From contig NZ_JSYK01000003.1 in the NCBI RefSeq assembly GCF_000812875.1, forward strand, positions 1,116,001 to 1,180,000: 64,000 nt of DNA. The letters run 5' to 3'. A model generated the notes under the pieces. The model searched no databases. It worked only from the letters and a program-made list of their open reading frames with translations, and had not been told where the DNA came from. Shown here piece by piece: positions 15,000 through 24,775 of this stretch (position 1 is the first letter of the stretch; each line of letters opens with the position of its first letter). Made by a program: the position numbers and the translations under genes. Source of the stretch: Kaistella solincola. GTDB lineage: Bacteria > Bacteroidota > Bacteroidia > Flavobacteriales > Weeksellaceae.

Positions 15000-17606
15000 T
15001 TATTCTTCCTCGGTTTCATTTGTAGAATCTAGAGTATCCCGGGTTGGATGGATTTCATCACCAGAAGTTGGATTGAGATTTAAATTTACATCATCTTCCC
15101 CATTTTCGCCACCTTCAAAATCTGCTGAAGCTTCAGTTTCATCAACGATTACTTCTTTATCCATTTCAACTTTTGCGATGGCTGCAATTTCATCATTCTT
15201 CTTCAGATTGATGACCTTTACACCCTGTGTATTTCGTCCCATGATGCGCATTTCGTCCATTCCCATTCTGATGGCTACGCCGGATTTGTTGATGATCATT
15301 AAACCATCATCGTCGGTTACCATTTGAATTGCAATTAAATCTCCGGTTTTTTCGGTGATATTTAAGGTAATTACGCCTTTTCCGCCACGATTTGTCACAC
15401 GGTAATCTTCTACCGCGGTACGTTTTCCGTAACCTTTTTCTGAAACTACCAAAACAGATTCGTTTTCAACATCTTCTACGACAATCATCCCGATTACTTC
15501 ATCGCCTTCGTCTAAGGTAATACCACGAACACCGATAGAACCACGTCCTACGGCTCTCGCTTTTTCTTCAGGGAAACGGATACATTTTCCCTTTCGCGTA
15601 GCGATCATGATTTCAGAACGTCCGTTTGTAAGTCTTGCACCTAATAACTGGTCGTCCTCGCGGATTTCAATAGCGTTTACACCATTTGTTCGAGGTCTGG
15701 AGTATGCTTCCAGTGAAGTTTTCTTGATGGTTCCGTTTTTGGTAATCATCACTACGTTCATCTGGTTTACATATTCCGCATCTTTCAGATCATTGGTTCG
15801 GATGTAAGCTTTAATTTTATCATCCGGTTCGATGTTAATTAAATTCTGCACCGCTCTACCTTTCGCCGTTTTTGATCCTTCCGGAATTTCAAAAACTCTT
15901 AACCAGAAACATTTACCTTTTTCCGTAAAGAAAAGCATGTATTGGTGATTGGTTGCTGCTACAATATATTCAAGGAAATCTTCATCACGTGTGGTTGCAG
16001 CACGGTTTCCAACGCCTCCTCTACTCTGTACTTTGTATTCGGATAGTGAAGTTCTTTTAATATAACCTGCATGAGAAATAGTTAAAACCACTTTTTCATC
16101 CGGAATTAAATCTTCGATGGACATTTCACCACCGGAATAATCAATTTCAGTACGTCTTTCGTCTCCGTACTTTTCTTTCATTTCCAGCATTTCATCTTTA
16201 ATGATTTGATATCTTCTTGGCTCATTAGCTAAAATATCTTCCAAATCATTGATTAATGCCATAATGTCATCATATTCCGCACGGATTTTATCAAGCTCCA
16301 TTCCGGTTAAACGAGCCAATCTTAAATCAAGAATAGCCTGCGCCTGAAGGTCGGAAAGTTCGAATTCAGTCATCAAACCATCTTTCGCTTCGGCGGGATT
16401 CGAACTGTGACGAATAATGGAAATAGCTTTATCCAGAGCATCCTGAGTTCCAATCACTTTCATGAAACCTTCAAGGATGTGGGCTCTTTCGCGGGCCTTA
16501 TTCAAATCATATTTTGTACGGCGAACAATTACCTCATGGCGGTGTTCAACAAAATGATGAATAATGTCTTTAACGTTCAGCTGTACCGGACGGCCTTTTA
16601 CCAACGCAATATTATTTACGCTGAAGGAAGTCTGTAAAGCAGTATATTTATAAAGCGTGTTTAAAACAACATTCGGAATAGCGTCATTTTTCAGTTCATA
16701 AACAACGCGCATCCCCTGACGGTCAGATTCGTCGCGGATTTCATAGATACCCGGAATTTTTTCATCTTTAACAAGGTCTGCAGTACGGGCAATCATGTCC
16801 GCCTTGTTTACCTGATACGGAATTTCCGTTACGATAATTGCGTTTCTGTTACCGATTTCTTCAAAACCTACTTTTGCACGTAAAACGATACGGCCGCGAC
16901 CGGTATGTAAAGCATCGCGAACACCATCGTAACCATAGATAATTCCACCTGTCGGGAAATCGGGTGCGATGATGTGCTTCATGAGCTCATCAATGGTTAT
17001 TTCGCGGTTATCAATGTACGCACAAATTGCATCAATTGATTCCGTAAGGTTATGCGGCGCCATATTGGTCGCCATACCTACCGCAATACCGGAAGTTCCG
17101 TTCACCAAAAGATTTGGAATTTTGGTTGGCATTACGGTTGGTTCCGTAAGGGAATCATCAAAGTTGTTCTGGAAATCTACGGTGTCTTTATCAAGATCGG
17201 CCAAAATCTCATCTGAAATTTTTCGAAGTCTTGCTTCGGTATAACGCATCGCTGCCGGCGGATCGCCATCAACGGAACCGAAGTTACCCTGACCGTCTAC
17301 CTGCTGATAACGCAAGCTCCACGGCTGCGCCATTCTTACCATCGCATCATACACTGAAGTATCACCGTGCGGGTGGTATTTACCAAGAACATCACCCACG
17401 ATTCTGGCTGATTTTAAATGTTTTCTGTTCGAAAATACATTTAAGCCGTACATCCCATAAAGAACTCTTCTGTGTACGGGTTTTAAGCCATCTCTTACAT
17501 CGGGTAGCGCGCGGGACACAATGACCGACATCGAATAATCGATATAAGAGGATTTCATTTCATCAACAATGTTGATAGGAATTAACCTTTCTCCTTCTGT
17601 ATGCAT
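15000..17606 (-). CDS. gyrA: DNA gyrase subunit A
   Basis: An 868-aa protein. N-terminal breakage-reunion domain with the catalytic Tyr122 in [10 protein letters not shown], followed by a coiled-coil region and a six-bladed C-terminal pinwheel with GyrA-box-like NRGGKG. The quinolone region reads [17 protein letters not shown]; the position matching E. coli Ser83 is Thr, which as I recall is wild type in some flavobacteria. The tail from about residue 820 is acidic ([12 protein letters not shown]...TNETEEE), as is common in this group. GyrA with GyrB introduces negative supercoils. The start ATG is followed by [20 protein letters not shown], the expected N-terminus. Confidence 0.98.
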   Translation of the reverse strand: MHTEGERLIPINIVDEMKSSYIDYSMSVIVSRALPDVRDGLKPVHRRVLYGMYGLNVFSNRKHLKSARIVGDVLGKYHPHGDTSVYDAMVRMAQPWSLRYQQVDGQGNFGSVDGDPPAAMRYTEARLRKISDEILADLDKDTVDFQNNFDDSLTEPTVMPTKIPNLLVNGTSGIAVGMATNMAPHNLTESIDAICAYIDNREITIDELMKHIIAPDFPTGGIIYGYDGVRDALHTGRGRIVLRAKVGFEEIGNRNAIIVTEIPYQVNKADMIARTADLVKDEKIPGIYEIRDESDRQGMRVVYELKNDAIPNVVLNTLYKYTALQTSFSVNNIALVKGRPVQLNVKDIIHHFVEHRHEVIVRRTKYDLNKARERAHILEGFMKVIGTQDALDKAISIIRHSSNPAEAKDGLMTEFELSDLQAQAILDLRLARLTGMELDKIRAEYDDIMALINDLEDILANEPRRYQIIKDEMLEMKEKYGDERRTEIDYSGGEMSIEDLIPDEKVVLTISHAGYIKRTSLSEYKVQSRGGVGNRAATTRDEDFLEYIVAATNHQYMLFFTEKGKCFWLRVFEIPEGSKTAKGRAVQNLINIEPDDKIKAYIRTNDLKDAEYVNQMNVVMITKNGTIKKTSLEAYSRPRTNGVNAIEIREDDQLLGARLTNGRSEIMIATRKGKCIRFPEEKARAVGRGSIGVRGITLDEGDEVIGMIVVEDVENESVLVVSEKGYGKRTAVEDYRVTNRGGKGVITLNITEKTGDLIAIQMVTDDDGLMIINKSGVAIRMGMDEMRIMGRNTQGVKVINLKKNDEIAAIAKVEMDKEVIVDETEASADFEGGENGEDDVNLNLNPTSGDEIHPTRDTLDSTNETEEE

Positions 17607-17753
17607 AATATTTTAATGTAATGAAAGTCAAGCGGTTATAATGATGCCTGAACCTTCTCTAAATTCTGATTTTAACAACGTGCTAAATTACGAAAAAAAA
17701 CCCGAATTTTGCACCAAATAAATCCCGGCAACCATAAAAATAATTTAAAAAAA

Positions 17754-18068
17754 ATGAGCCTTTTAAGCGTCACTTTTCACAGCACAGCAGACATCCAGGA
17801 CCAGTGGTCCGATTACCTCACAACGGAACTGCACCAGATGGTAGAAAATCTTTTGGATGTTAAAAAATATATTCTTTCTGAAGTGGAAAGCGACATGGTT
17901 TCAGAAGGTCAGAACACCAACCTTTTGCTGATGTTTTCCGATGCCGAAAAACGCCAGGACTTTGTAGAGATCGAACTCACCAATATCACCGAAATTATCG
18001 AGAAAAAATTCGCTGATCAGGTGATGGTTTTTGTTACTTTTTTGAATCCGAGTAAGACCCGATTTTAA
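17754..18068 (+). CDS. DUF4286 family protein
   Basis: A 104-aa protein. The sequence SVTFHSTADIQDQWSDYLTT and a C-terminal VMVFVTFLNP fit DUF4286, a small Bacteroidetes ferredoxin-fold-like family of unknown function. The ATG at 17754 was chosen over an upstream TTG at 17709 because homologues begin near this methionine. Its TAA (18066-18068) directly abuts the stop of the opposing acyl-CoA reductase gene, with no spacer and no terminator between. Confidence 0.75.
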   Translation: MSLLSVTFHSTADIQDQWSDYLTTELHQMVENLLDVKKYILSEVESDMVSEGQNTNLLLMFSDAEKRQDFVEIELTNITEIIEKKFADQVMVFVTFLNPSKTRF

Positions 18069-19103
18069 TTAAATTACTTCTAAGAACGCCATGGTGTCCA
18101 CGTGATCGGCGTAAGTTGATAGCGAAGGATTTTGTGCTTCGCCAAATTCGATGGAATCTAAGCCCAATTCATTTTTCGCTGCTATAGCCTGAATATTTTG
18201 GTTATTTTCTGCTATAAATTCTTTGACTTCCTCGATGTTTTTATAACGCGTAAAATTAAGCACAGAAAGCGGCGAAAAAAGATCAGCATCCTCTTTCAGC
18301 ATCACAAAATTATTATCCCAGAATCTTTCCTGATTCAGCAGATAAATCGCACGGTTATATTCATAATTATTCGCGTATTTGTTGTGGTTGATGATGTCTT
18401 TGAAATAAACAAAACTTTCAAAAAGCCGGTCAATAATAAAATCTTCGGGAATAAAAAATCGAGTAACATTTCGGCAACCCAAACCGAAATACCTGAAAAT
18501 ATCTTCGGCTAAAAGCTGAAGTTCTTCCGCTGTTTCATCACCTTTTAAAACTGCGATTGATGTGCGGTTTTTCCGGATGATGTTCAAAGAATCTTTGAAA
18601 TAATATTCCAGATAACGTGCGGTATTGTTACTGCCCGTTGCGATTACCGCATCGAAATTCTGTAATCTTTCAACGAATTCAAAAGGAACATTTCCCTCAG
18701 AAAATTCGTTCCATTTACTCAAAAGAAAAGGCATCAAGCGTTTGTCTTTCGACGATAGTTTAATAAGCGGAAAATGTTGGCTTAAAACGACCGAAATTAC
18801 ATCATGAAATCCCACCATTGGGATGTTTCCTGCTAAAATTAAACCGACTTTTTTGGGTTTTTTTGCCGGTTTGTATTTTGAAAGCCAGTTTTCGAGCGAA
18901 TTTTCCTTCAATAATTCCGCCCACTGCTTTAGAGCAAATTTTTGATTTTCAAGCGTAAACCATGGATTTTCGATTTCCGATTTTCGCAACACTGCAAAAA
19001 ATTCCTCATCAATTTCGTTATAATTTTCTACTTTTTTTTCTAAAAAATCCTCAATATAACTGCTTAATTTACAAAGGCCTGAAATTTGTTTTTGTAGCTT
19101 CAT
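18069..19103 (-). CDS. LuxC-like acyl-CoA reductase
   Basis: A 344-aa protein from the ATG at 19103. It has the LuxC/acyl-CoA reductase pattern: KVGLILAGNIPMVGFHDVIS near residue 85 (nucleotide-binding region), FDAVIATGSNNTARYLEYYF near 150, and GLGCRNVTRFFIPEDF near 210, whose Cys is the expected acyl-binding nucleophile. LuxC reduces fatty acyl groups to aldehydes. In Bacteroidetes this single gene next to the ferredoxin-serC-serA cluster is common and its physiological substrate is unknown. A longer reading frame back to 19163 would run over the ferredoxin promoter, so the internal ATG is preferred. Confidence 0.82.
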   Translation of the reverse strand: MKLQKQISGLCKLSSYIEDFLEKKVENYNEIDEEFFAVLRKSEIENPWFTLENQKFALKQWAELLKENSLENWLSKYKPAKKPKKVGLILAGNIPMVGFHDVISVVLSQHFPLIKLSSKDKRLMPFLLSKWNEFSEGNVPFEFVERLQNFDAVIATGSNNTARYLEYYFKDSLNIIRKNRTSIAVLKGDETAEELQLLAEDIFRYFGLGCRNVTRFFIPEDFIIDRLFESFVYFKDIINHNKYANNYEYNRAIYLLNQERFWDNNFVMLKEDADLFSPLSVLNFTRYKNIEEVKEFIAENNQNIQAIAAKNELGLDSIEFGEAQNPSLSTYADHVDTMAFLEVI

Positions 19104-19129
19104 TGTGTGGAAAATTGGGGGATTTTTAG

Positions 19130-19137
19130 TAATTTTG
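19130..19137 (+). promoter_or_regulatory. Predicted -7 box of the ferredoxin-serC-serA operon
   Basis: TAATTTTG, a perfect TAnnTTTG match 25 bp upstream of the ferredoxin ATG, in the divergent gap with the acyl-CoA reductase gene. Confidence 0.6.
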
Positions 19138-19162
19138 TGCAAATTTAAAAAATAAAGTAGCA

Positions 19163-19513
19163 ATGGCTATCAAAATAACAGACGAATGTATCAATTGTGG
19201 TGCTTGTGAACCGGAATGTCCGAACAATGCCATCTATGAAGGCGCCGTAGATTGGAAAGCTTCCGACGGAACGGCATTGAAAGGGACCGTAGTTATGAAA
19301 TCCGGCTTAACCATCGATGCTGATGCACCGCAGGAACCGGTAAGCGACGATATCTACTTCATCGTGACCGATAAATGTACCGAATGTATGGGCTTCCATG
19401 AAGAGCCACAATGTGCGGCGGTTTGCCCGGTAGACTGCTGTATTCCAGATGAAGACCATGTAGAGTCCGAGGAAAGTCTGCTGCAGAAAAAAGCCTTTTT
19501 ACACGGCGAATAA
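19163..19513 (+). CDS. 2[4Fe-4S] ferredoxin, Alvinella/Allochromatium-type spacing
   Basis: A 116-aa protein. First cluster motif CINCGACEPECP near residue 10; second CTECMGF then a longer insert before CAAVCPVDC near 72-92, the extended CxxCx8CxxxC spacing seen in Allochromatium-type dicluster ferredoxins. It carries electrons in the cytoplasm. An insert of about 45 residues separates the two motifs. The gene starts an apparent operon with serC, 77 bp downstream, although a small palindrome lies between them. Confidence 0.9.
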   Translation: MAIKITDECINCGACEPECPNNAIYEGAVDWKASDGTALKGTVVMKSGLTIDADAPQEPVSDDIYFIVTDKCTECMGFHEEPQCAAVCPVDCCIPDEDHVESEESLLQKKAFLHGE

Positions 19514-19528
19514 CCGCGGTTTTATAAC

Positions 19529-19560
19529 CAAAAATTTGCCGCTTTACGACCATTTTTTCC
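19529..19560. repeat. Small palindrome in the ferredoxin-serC gap
   Basis: AAAAATTTGCCGCTTTACGA, then CCATTTTTTCC: a half-decayed member of the CCG-TTTTA-CGG family (right arm degraded). It lies 31 bp upstream of serC. Confidence 0.55.
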
Positions 19561-19590
19561 GAAATATTATTTATTTAAATATCATCGACC

Positions 19591-20655
19591 ATGAGTAAAA
19601 AACACAATTTCAGCGCAGGCCCCTGCATTTTACCTCAAGAAGTTTTCGAAAAATCCGCAGCAGCAATTCTCGATTTTAATGGCATCGGCCTTTCACTTTT
19701 AGAAATTTCGCACCGCAGTAAAGATTTTGTTCCCGTAATGGATGAAGCGCGCGCGATTGTAAAGCGATTAATGAAATTGGGTGATGATTATGAAGTACTT
19801 TACCTTGGTGGCGGCGCAAGCTTACAGTTTGTGATGGTTCCTTTTAACCTCATGAAATTAGAAAACGGCAAAGCTGCGTACCTTGACACCGGCACGTGGG
19901 CAGCCGGCGCAATCAAGGAAGGAAAAAAAATGGGTACTGTAGATATCGTCGGTTCTTCAAAAGAAAAAAATTACTCCTTTATCCCGAAAAATTATTCCGT
20001 AGGCAGCGAATATGATTATTTCCACTGCACGTCGAACAACACGATTTACGGCACGCAGATGAAAGAATTTCCGAAAGTGGATACGCTGATGGTTTGCGAT
20101 ATGAGTTCTGATATTTTTTCGCGCGTAATTGATTTTTCACAATTCGATCTTATTTACGCCGGAGCACAGAAAAATATGGGTCCTGCGGGCACCACTTTGG
20201 TTGTGGTTAAAAAGGAAATTTTAGGCAAAACTGGCCGGGATATTCCTTCTTATCTTGATTATTCTCTCCAGATTGCAAAAGAATCCATGTTCAATACACC
20301 ACCAGTTTTCCCGGTTTACGCTTCGCTTTTAACTTTACAGCATCTAGAAAATAACGGCGGAATTGAAGCCGCTGAAAAACGAAATATCGATAAAGCAGCC
20401 TTGCTTTATGCGGAAATTGACCGAAATCCTTTATTTGAAACTTTCTGCGAAAAAGAAGACCGTTCACTCATGAACGTTTCTTTCAAATTATTGGATGACT
20501 CTAAAAAAGAAGAATTCGACACCGCCTGGAAAGAAGCCGGAATTAACGGTTTAAACGGTCACCGCAGTTTAGGCGGTTATCGCGCCAGCACGTATAATGC
20601 GTTGCCCATAGAAAGTGTTCAGGTTTTGGTTGATGTCATGAAAAATTTAAATTAA
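19591..20655 (+). CDS. serC: Phosphoserine aminotransferase
   Basis: A 354-aa PLP enzyme starting KKHNFSAGPCILP, the classic SerC N-terminus (HNFSAGPAxLP). The PLP lysine is in YAGAQKNMGPAG near 195. It converts 3-phosphohydroxypyruvate and glutamate to O-phosphoserine, step two of serine synthesis. Step one is encoded next (one base between the genes), so the two are surely cotranscribed. The C-terminal GHRSLGGYRASTYNALP is the conserved phosphate-binding end. Length is normal. Confidence 0.97.
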   Translation: MSKKHNFSAGPCILPQEVFEKSAAAILDFNGIGLSLLEISHRSKDFVPVMDEARAIVKRLMKLGDDYEVLYLGGGASLQFVMVPFNLMKLENGKAAYLDTGTWAAGAIKEGKKMGTVDIVGSSKEKNYSFIPKNYSVGSEYDYFHCTSNNTIYGTQMKEFPKVDTLMVCDMSSDIFSRVIDFSQFDLIYAGAQKNMGPAGTTLVVVKKEILGKTGRDIPSYLDYSLQIAKESMFNTPPVFPVYASLLTLQHLENNGGIEAAEKRNIDKAALLYAEIDRNPLFETFCEKEDRSLMNVSFKLLDDSKKEEFDTAWKEAGINGLNGHRSLGGYRASTYNALPIESVQVLVDVMKNLN

Positions 20656-20656
20656 G

Positions 20657-21619
20657 ATGAAGGTTCTTGCAAACGACGGCATTTCTGAAGCCGGAAAAAC
20701 AGCGCTGAAAGAAGGCGGAATTGAACTTTTAGATGCAAAAGTTTCTCAGGAACAATTAGCAGATTTTGTCAACCAGAATGACGTGGATGTCTTGCTCGTG
20801 CGCAGCGCCACAAAAGTGCGTCAGGACCTCATCGATGCCTGTCCCGGTTTAAAAATTATCGGTCGTGGCGGCGTTGGTATGGATAATATCGATGTGGAAT
20901 ACGCCATCGACAAAGGTCTTTACGTTATCAATACCCCAAAAGCTTCTTCACGCTCTGTTGCAGAAATGGTCTTCGCACACTTCTTTACTTTAGCAAGATT
21001 CCTGCACGAATCGAACAGATTGATGCCGCTGGAAGGCGAATCTAATTTTAATGCCCTTAAAAAATCTTTTTCAAACGCTTTTGAACTTCAAGGCAAAACT
21101 TTAGGAGTCATTGGCTTTGGTGGAATTGGTCAGGAAGTGCTGAAAATGGGAATTTCTCTCGGCATGAAAGTGAAGGTTCTCACCAGAAATCCGAAAACGG
21201 AAACGCTGACTTTAGAATTTTTCGACGGTCAAATGGCAAATTTTCAGATTTCTACAGAAAACGATATCAATACCTTTTTGGAAGGTGTAAACTTTCTAAG
21301 CATCAATACGCCAGCTTCGGACGGTTATATCATTGATAAAGCGCAGTTTGAAAAAATGACGGACGGAATTTACATCGTCAATACCGCGCGTGGTGGCGTC
21401 ATTAATGAAGTCGAATTGCTGAATTTCATCGAGTCCGGAAAAGTGGCCGGTGCAGCTTTGGATGTTTTCGAAAGCGAACCGAAACCGGAACTGGCTTTGC
21501 TGATGAATCCAAATCTTTCACTAACCCCACATTTAGGCGGAAATACCGTAGATGCGCAGGAGAAAATTGGCCGGGAACTGGCAGAGCAGATTATTGAAAT
21601 TAATAGAAATTCCAAGTAA
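20657..21619 (+). CDS. serA: D-3-phosphoglycerate dehydrogenase, short form without ACT domain
   Basis: A 320-aa D-2-hydroxyacid dehydrogenase. Motifs: IGRGGVGMDNIDVEYA (substrate loop), LGVIGFGGIGQEVLKMG near 150 (Rossmann), NTARGGVINE near 240 (catalytic Arg) and LTPHLGGNTVDAQEK near 292 (catalytic His). There is no C-terminal ACT or ASB domain, so no serine feedback site of the E. coli type. The position directly after serC and before DUF1015 supports SerA over other dehydrogenases of the family. It is separated by one base from serC and two from the next gene. Confidence 0.93.
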   Translation: MKVLANDGISEAGKTALKEGGIELLDAKVSQEQLADFVNQNDVDVLLVRSATKVRQDLIDACPGLKIIGRGGVGMDNIDVEYAIDKGLYVINTPKASSRSVAEMVFAHFFTLARFLHESNRLMPLEGESNFNALKKSFSNAFELQGKTLGVIGFGGIGQEVLKMGISLGMKVKVLTRNPKTETLTLEFFDGQMANFQISTENDINTFLEGVNFLSINTPASDGYIIDKAQFEKMTDGIYIVNTARGGVINEVELLNFIESGKVAGAALDVFESEPKPELALLMNPNLSLTPHLGGNTVDAQEKIGRELAEQIIEINRNSK

Positions 21620-21621
21620 AT

Positions 21622-22866
21622 ATGCCGATATTTAAACCTTTTCGAGGAATTCGTCCGAGCGAAGATTATGTCGATATTTTCCCGACCCATCCGCTGGATA
21701 ATTTCTCCCAGGACGAAATTATTAAAAAAGCACAACAGGAATCGTCTTATATTCAGATGGTAAAGCCTTTCGTGGTCAGCAAATCCAAAGATGTGGACCG
21801 CAACCTGCGGAAAATCCGGACCAATTTCGAGGAAATGATGGCCGACCGGAAACTCATCCAAGATAATGCTTCCTATTATTTATACGAACAGATTCTTCCC
21901 AATAAATGCGTTTACCGCGGACTTTTAGGTCTGGTAAGCGTGGAAGATTTCTGGAACGGCAACATCAAGAAACACGAATCTACCCTCACCCACCGAAAAG
22001 AAAAACTCGCCTATTATCTTGATAAGGTAAATATTCAGGCAGAGCCGGTTTTGCTGACTTATATGGCAAATCCGAAGGTGGAATTGCTGATGAATCACGA
22101 ACAGAAAAACGTTCCGATTCTTAATTATTTATCTGAAAACGGAACGCGACACAAAATCTGGCGAATTGATAACCGCCTGAAAATGCTGCAGTTTAAAGAG
22201 GTTTTAGATCAAATTGATTCGTTTTATATTGCTGACGGCCACCACCGGATGGGCTCGGCGGCGCTTCATGCAAAAAATCAAAAAGAGAAAAACAAAAAGC
22301 ACAACGGTACAGAACTTTACAATTATGTATACAGTTTTATCGTGAGCAACCAATCGATTAAAATCCACGATTATAACCGGCTTTTAGAAGATTTGAACGG
22401 TTTGGATTCTGCGGATTTTTTAAAGAAAATCGAGAAGAATTTCCAGATTCATGAAAAGGGTGAAAACATCTATTTTCCGTCGCAGAAATTCCATATTTCG
22501 ATGTATCTCGACGGTAAATTCTATTCGCTGCACGTAAAGCACGAACTGCGGAAAAAAGAGGGCGAGCTGAATGATCTCGACCATTTCCTTTTGGAAGAAT
22601 TTATCTTTAAAGATATTCTGGGCATCGAAGATCCGAAAACCACCGAAAAAATAACCTATTTAAAAGGAAATTCCACAATTGAAGGCATTAAGGAAATGAA
22701 AGAAAAAGTAGATTCCGGACAATATAAAATTGGTTTCGGAATTTATCCGGTGAGTTTCAATGACCTGTTGAAAGTATCGGACAATAATATCAAAATGCCA
22801 CCGAAATGCACCTATATCGAACCAAAGCTGGTGACCGCACTTTTGATGTATGATATGAAACAGTAA
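21622..22866 (+). CDS. DUF1015 family protein
   Basis: A 414-aa protein beginning MPIFKPFRGIRPSEDY (KPFrgiRP is the family start) with the signature FYIADGHHRMGSA near 205. DUF1015 proteins are widespread in bacteria and archaea, often beside serA; a role in serine metabolism, such as free serine kinase activity, has been proposed for relatives with the DGHHR motif, but this is from memory and not shown here. It is translated from the same operon as serC-serA (two-base gap). Confidence 0.88.
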   Translation: MPIFKPFRGIRPSEDYVDIFPTHPLDNFSQDEIIKKAQQESSYIQMVKPFVVSKSKDVDRNLRKIRTNFEEMMADRKLIQDNASYYLYEQILPNKCVYRGLLGLVSVEDFWNGNIKKHESTLTHRKEKLAYYLDKVNIQAEPVLLTYMANPKVELLMNHEQKNVPILNYLSENGTRHKIWRIDNRLKMLQFKEVLDQIDSFYIADGHHRMGSAALHAKNQKEKNKKHNGTELYNYVYSFIVSNQSIKIHDYNRLLEDLNGLDSADFLKKIEKNFQIHEKGENIYFPSQKFHISMYLDGKFYSLHVKHELRKKEGELNDLDHFLLEEFIFKDILGIEDPKTTEKITYLKGNSTIEGIKEMKEKVDSGQYKIGFGIYPVSFNDLLKVSDNNIKMPPKCTYIEPKLVTALLMYDMKQ

Positions 22867-22895
22867 AAATTTGCCGTTTTAACGAGATTTTTTTT
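22865..22895. repeat. Small palindrome overlapping the M28 peptidase promoter
   Basis: AAAAATTTGCCGTTTTAACG, then AGATTTTTTTT. The left arm supplies a TTTG at 22870-22873 in the -33 position of the promoter described next. Confidence 0.6.
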
Positions 22896-22902
22896 ACATT
22901 TG
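22870..22902 (+). promoter_or_regulatory. Predicted promoter of the M28 peptidase-dgkA pair
   Basis: -33 TTTG (22870-22873), a 21-bp spacer, and -7 TACATTTG (22895-22902), both matching the Bacteroidetes consensus. The ATG follows 18 bp later at 22921. Confidence 0.65.
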
Positions 22903-22920
22903 GTTACCAATTTACAAACA

Positions 22921-24285
22921 ATGAAATATTCCTTTCTAAAAATACTTCCGCTCTTTCTGGGCGGAATTTTGTTTTCCCAGCAAAAAGCCGATTCGCTTCA
23001 GTTCAAAAACATTTCCGATGAAATTTTGGTGAACGGAAAAGCTTATGAAAATCTGCGCGATTTAACTCAAAATGTCGGGCAGCGTTTGAGCGGTTCTATA
23101 GGCTATGAAAAGGCCACCGATTGGGCGGTACAAAAGCTGAAAGAAGCCGGCGCCGATAAAGTCTGGAAAGAAGAAGTAATGGTTCCCGTTTGGGTGCGCG
23201 GTGCAGAATCACTTCAGATCAAAGAAGGAAACGGAAAATGGAAAGAGCTGAAAATGCTGTCGCTCGGAAACTCCGAAGGGACAAAAGGCAAAGATGTGGA
23301 AGCTGAAATCGTTTTTGTACGCACCAAGGAAGATTTCGACAAACTTTCGGATGACCAGGTAAAAGGCAAAATCATTTTCTTTAATTATGCGTTTAACCAA
23401 AAATTCGTGAATACCGGACAGGCTTATGGCGACGCGGGAAAATACCGCCGCAGTGCCGCTTCCTGGGCCGGAAAAAGAGGCGCAAAAGCCGTAATTATCC
23501 GTTCGCTGTCTTCAGCGTTTGATGATGTGCCGCATACCGGCGCAATGCGTTATGATGAAAATGATACCGCAAAAATAGCCGCGGTAGCAATCGGTCCGAA
23601 AAGCGCAGATGAACTGGAAAAAACACTGAAAACCCAGAAAGTTTTTGCCAAACTGAATTCCAACTGCACCATGAAAGGCGAAAAATTGTCCTACAACGTC
23701 ATCGGTGAAATTACCGGGAACAAAGACAAAAGTGTTCTTGTAGTGAGCGGGCATCTTGATTCCTGGGACGTGGGCGAAGGCGCGCACGACGATGGAACGG
23801 GAATCGTGCAAAGCATTGAAGTTTTGCGCGCTTTCAAAAAGCTCGGACTGAAAAATAACCACACCATTCGCGTGGTTTGCTTTGCCAATGAAGAAAACGG
23901 TGTAAAAGGGGGTAACAAATACGCGGAAAACATCAAAAAAAATAACGAGAAACATATTTTCGCCATCGAAAGTGACGGCGGCGGCTTTACGCCACGTGGT
24001 TTCGGTTTGGTGATGACGCCGGAACAAAGAGCGCAGATCCAATCCTGGAGAAATCTTTTTGTGCCGTACAACGTGCATAATTTTGAAATGCAGTACGCGG
24101 GCACCGACATCACGCCAATGGAGCCAGCCGGAGTTGCCTTAGCCGAACTTTTCGTAGATCCGCAGCGTTATTTTGATATTCACCATTCCGAGGAAGATAC
24201 TTTTGACAAGGTGAACCGTCGCGAACTTCTGCTCGGTGCCGTGGCAATGGGACAATTGATGTACATGATAGATAAAAACTGGTAA
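22921..24285 (+). CDS. Secreted M28-family metallopeptidase
   Basis: A 454-aa protein with an N-terminal signal peptide (MKYSFLKILPLFLGGILFSQ). The catalytic domain has the zinc motifs VSGHLDSWDVGEGAHDDGTG (His, bridging Asp), FANEENGVKGG (catalytic Glu pair), and a C-terminal DIHHSEEDTFDKVN with the last His. This is the carboxypeptidase Q/aminopeptidase layout, with a PA-like insert at about 110-200. It likely digests peptides in the periplasm or outside. The start at 22921 gives the signal peptide; an upstream TTG would overlap the promoter. It overlaps dgkA by one base (TAATG). Confidence 0.9.
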   Translation: MKYSFLKILPLFLGGILFSQQKADSLQFKNISDEILVNGKAYENLRDLTQNVGQRLSGSIGYEKATDWAVQKLKEAGADKVWKEEVMVPVWVRGAESLQIKEGNGKWKELKMLSLGNSEGTKGKDVEAEIVFVRTKEDFDKLSDDQVKGKIIFFNYAFNQKFVNTGQAYGDAGKYRRSAASWAGKRGAKAVIIRSLSSAFDDVPHTGAMRYDENDTAKIAAVAIGPKSADELEKTLKTQKVFAKLNSNCTMKGEKLSYNVIGEITGNKDKSVLVVSGHLDSWDVGEGAHDDGTGIVQSIEVLRAFKKLGLKNNHTIRVVCFANEENGVKGGNKYAENIKKNNEKHIFAIESDGGGFTPRGFGLVMTPEQRAQIQSWRNLFVPYNVHNFEMQYAGTDITPMEPAGVALAELFVDPQRYFDIHHSEEDTFDKVNRRELLLGAVAMGQLMYMIDKNW

Positions 24286-24638
24286 TGAGAAAACCGCCGC
24301 TGCAGCGCAGTTTTGCCAACGCCGCCAGAGGCATTGTCTGGATTTTCCGTTATGAGCGAAATTTCCTGATTGAATTTTTGGCGCTTCTAAGCAATATTTT
24401 TTTGATTTTCTATTTTCAGGTTTCACCCGCGGAGGCGGCGATTATTATTTTGGTTTGCTTCGCGGTGCTGAGTCTGGAACTGCTGAATACGTGCATTGAA
24501 AAAATCTGCGATGTGGTACAACCGGAATATGATGTGCGCATTAAAATCATCAAAGATGTGGCGGCAGGCTCGGTTTTTCTGATGGCCATTGCGGCAATCA
24601 TCATTGGATTGCTAATTTACCCGAAATATGTTTTTTGA
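24285..24638 (+). CDS. dgkA: DgkA-type diacylglycerol/undecaprenol kinase
   Basis: A 117-aa integral membrane protein with three hydrophobic helices (about 25-45, 50-68, 92-113). The signature LSLELLNTCIEKICDVVQPE matches the DgkA active-site stretch (E...NTAIE...D). Relatives in Gram-positives phosphorylate undecaprenol; E. coli DgkA phosphorylates diacylglycerol. Which lipid is used here is unknown. The start codon shares one base with the M28 stop, so the two are translationally coupled. Confidence 0.88.
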   Translation: MRKPPLQRSFANAARGIVWIFRYERNFLIEFLALLSNIFLIFYFQVSPAEAAIIILVCFAVLSLELLNTCIEKICDVVQPEYDVRIKIIKDVAAGSVFLMAIAAIIIGLLIYPKYVF

Positions 24639-24669
24639 AAAAATATGCCGTTTAAATGCGGAATTTTTT
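24638..24669. repeat. Small palindrome after dgkA
   Basis: AAAAAATATGCCGTTTAAAT, then GCGGAATTTTTTC: a family member starting at the dgkA stop codon. Confidence 0.6.
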
Positions 24670-24684
24670 CGATTTACTATTTAT

Positions 24685-24715
24685 AAAAAAAATGCCGTCG
24701 TAGCGGCATTTTTTT
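24685..24715 (+). terminator. Terminator after the M28-dgkA pair
   Basis: Near-perfect stem AAAAAAATGCCG / CGGCATTTTTTT around TCGTAG. It also belongs by sequence to the small-palindrome family and could act in both directions. Confidence 0.8.
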
Positions 24716-24740
24716 ATGATTTCAGGAAGATTTTGTTGTG

Positions 24741-24770
24741 GAAAATTAGCTGTTAAAACGGCAAATTTTT
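24741..24770. repeat. Small palindrome before the AHSA1 gene end
   Basis: GAAAATTAGCTGTTAAAACG, then GCAAATTTTT: another copy of the family, 6 bp from the stop of the minus-strand AHSA1 gene. Confidence 0.6.
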
Positions 24771-24775
24771 CATTT

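Noticed and set aside
16390-16415. GGATTCGAAC-like stretch resembling a tRNA T-arm
   Set aside because: It is inside gyrA coding sequence and no acceptor stem or anticodon arm is nearby.
15000-17606. Quinolone-resistance substitution at the Ser83 position of GyrA
   Set aside because: Thr occupies this place as wild type in some flavobacteria, so it is not evidence of resistance.
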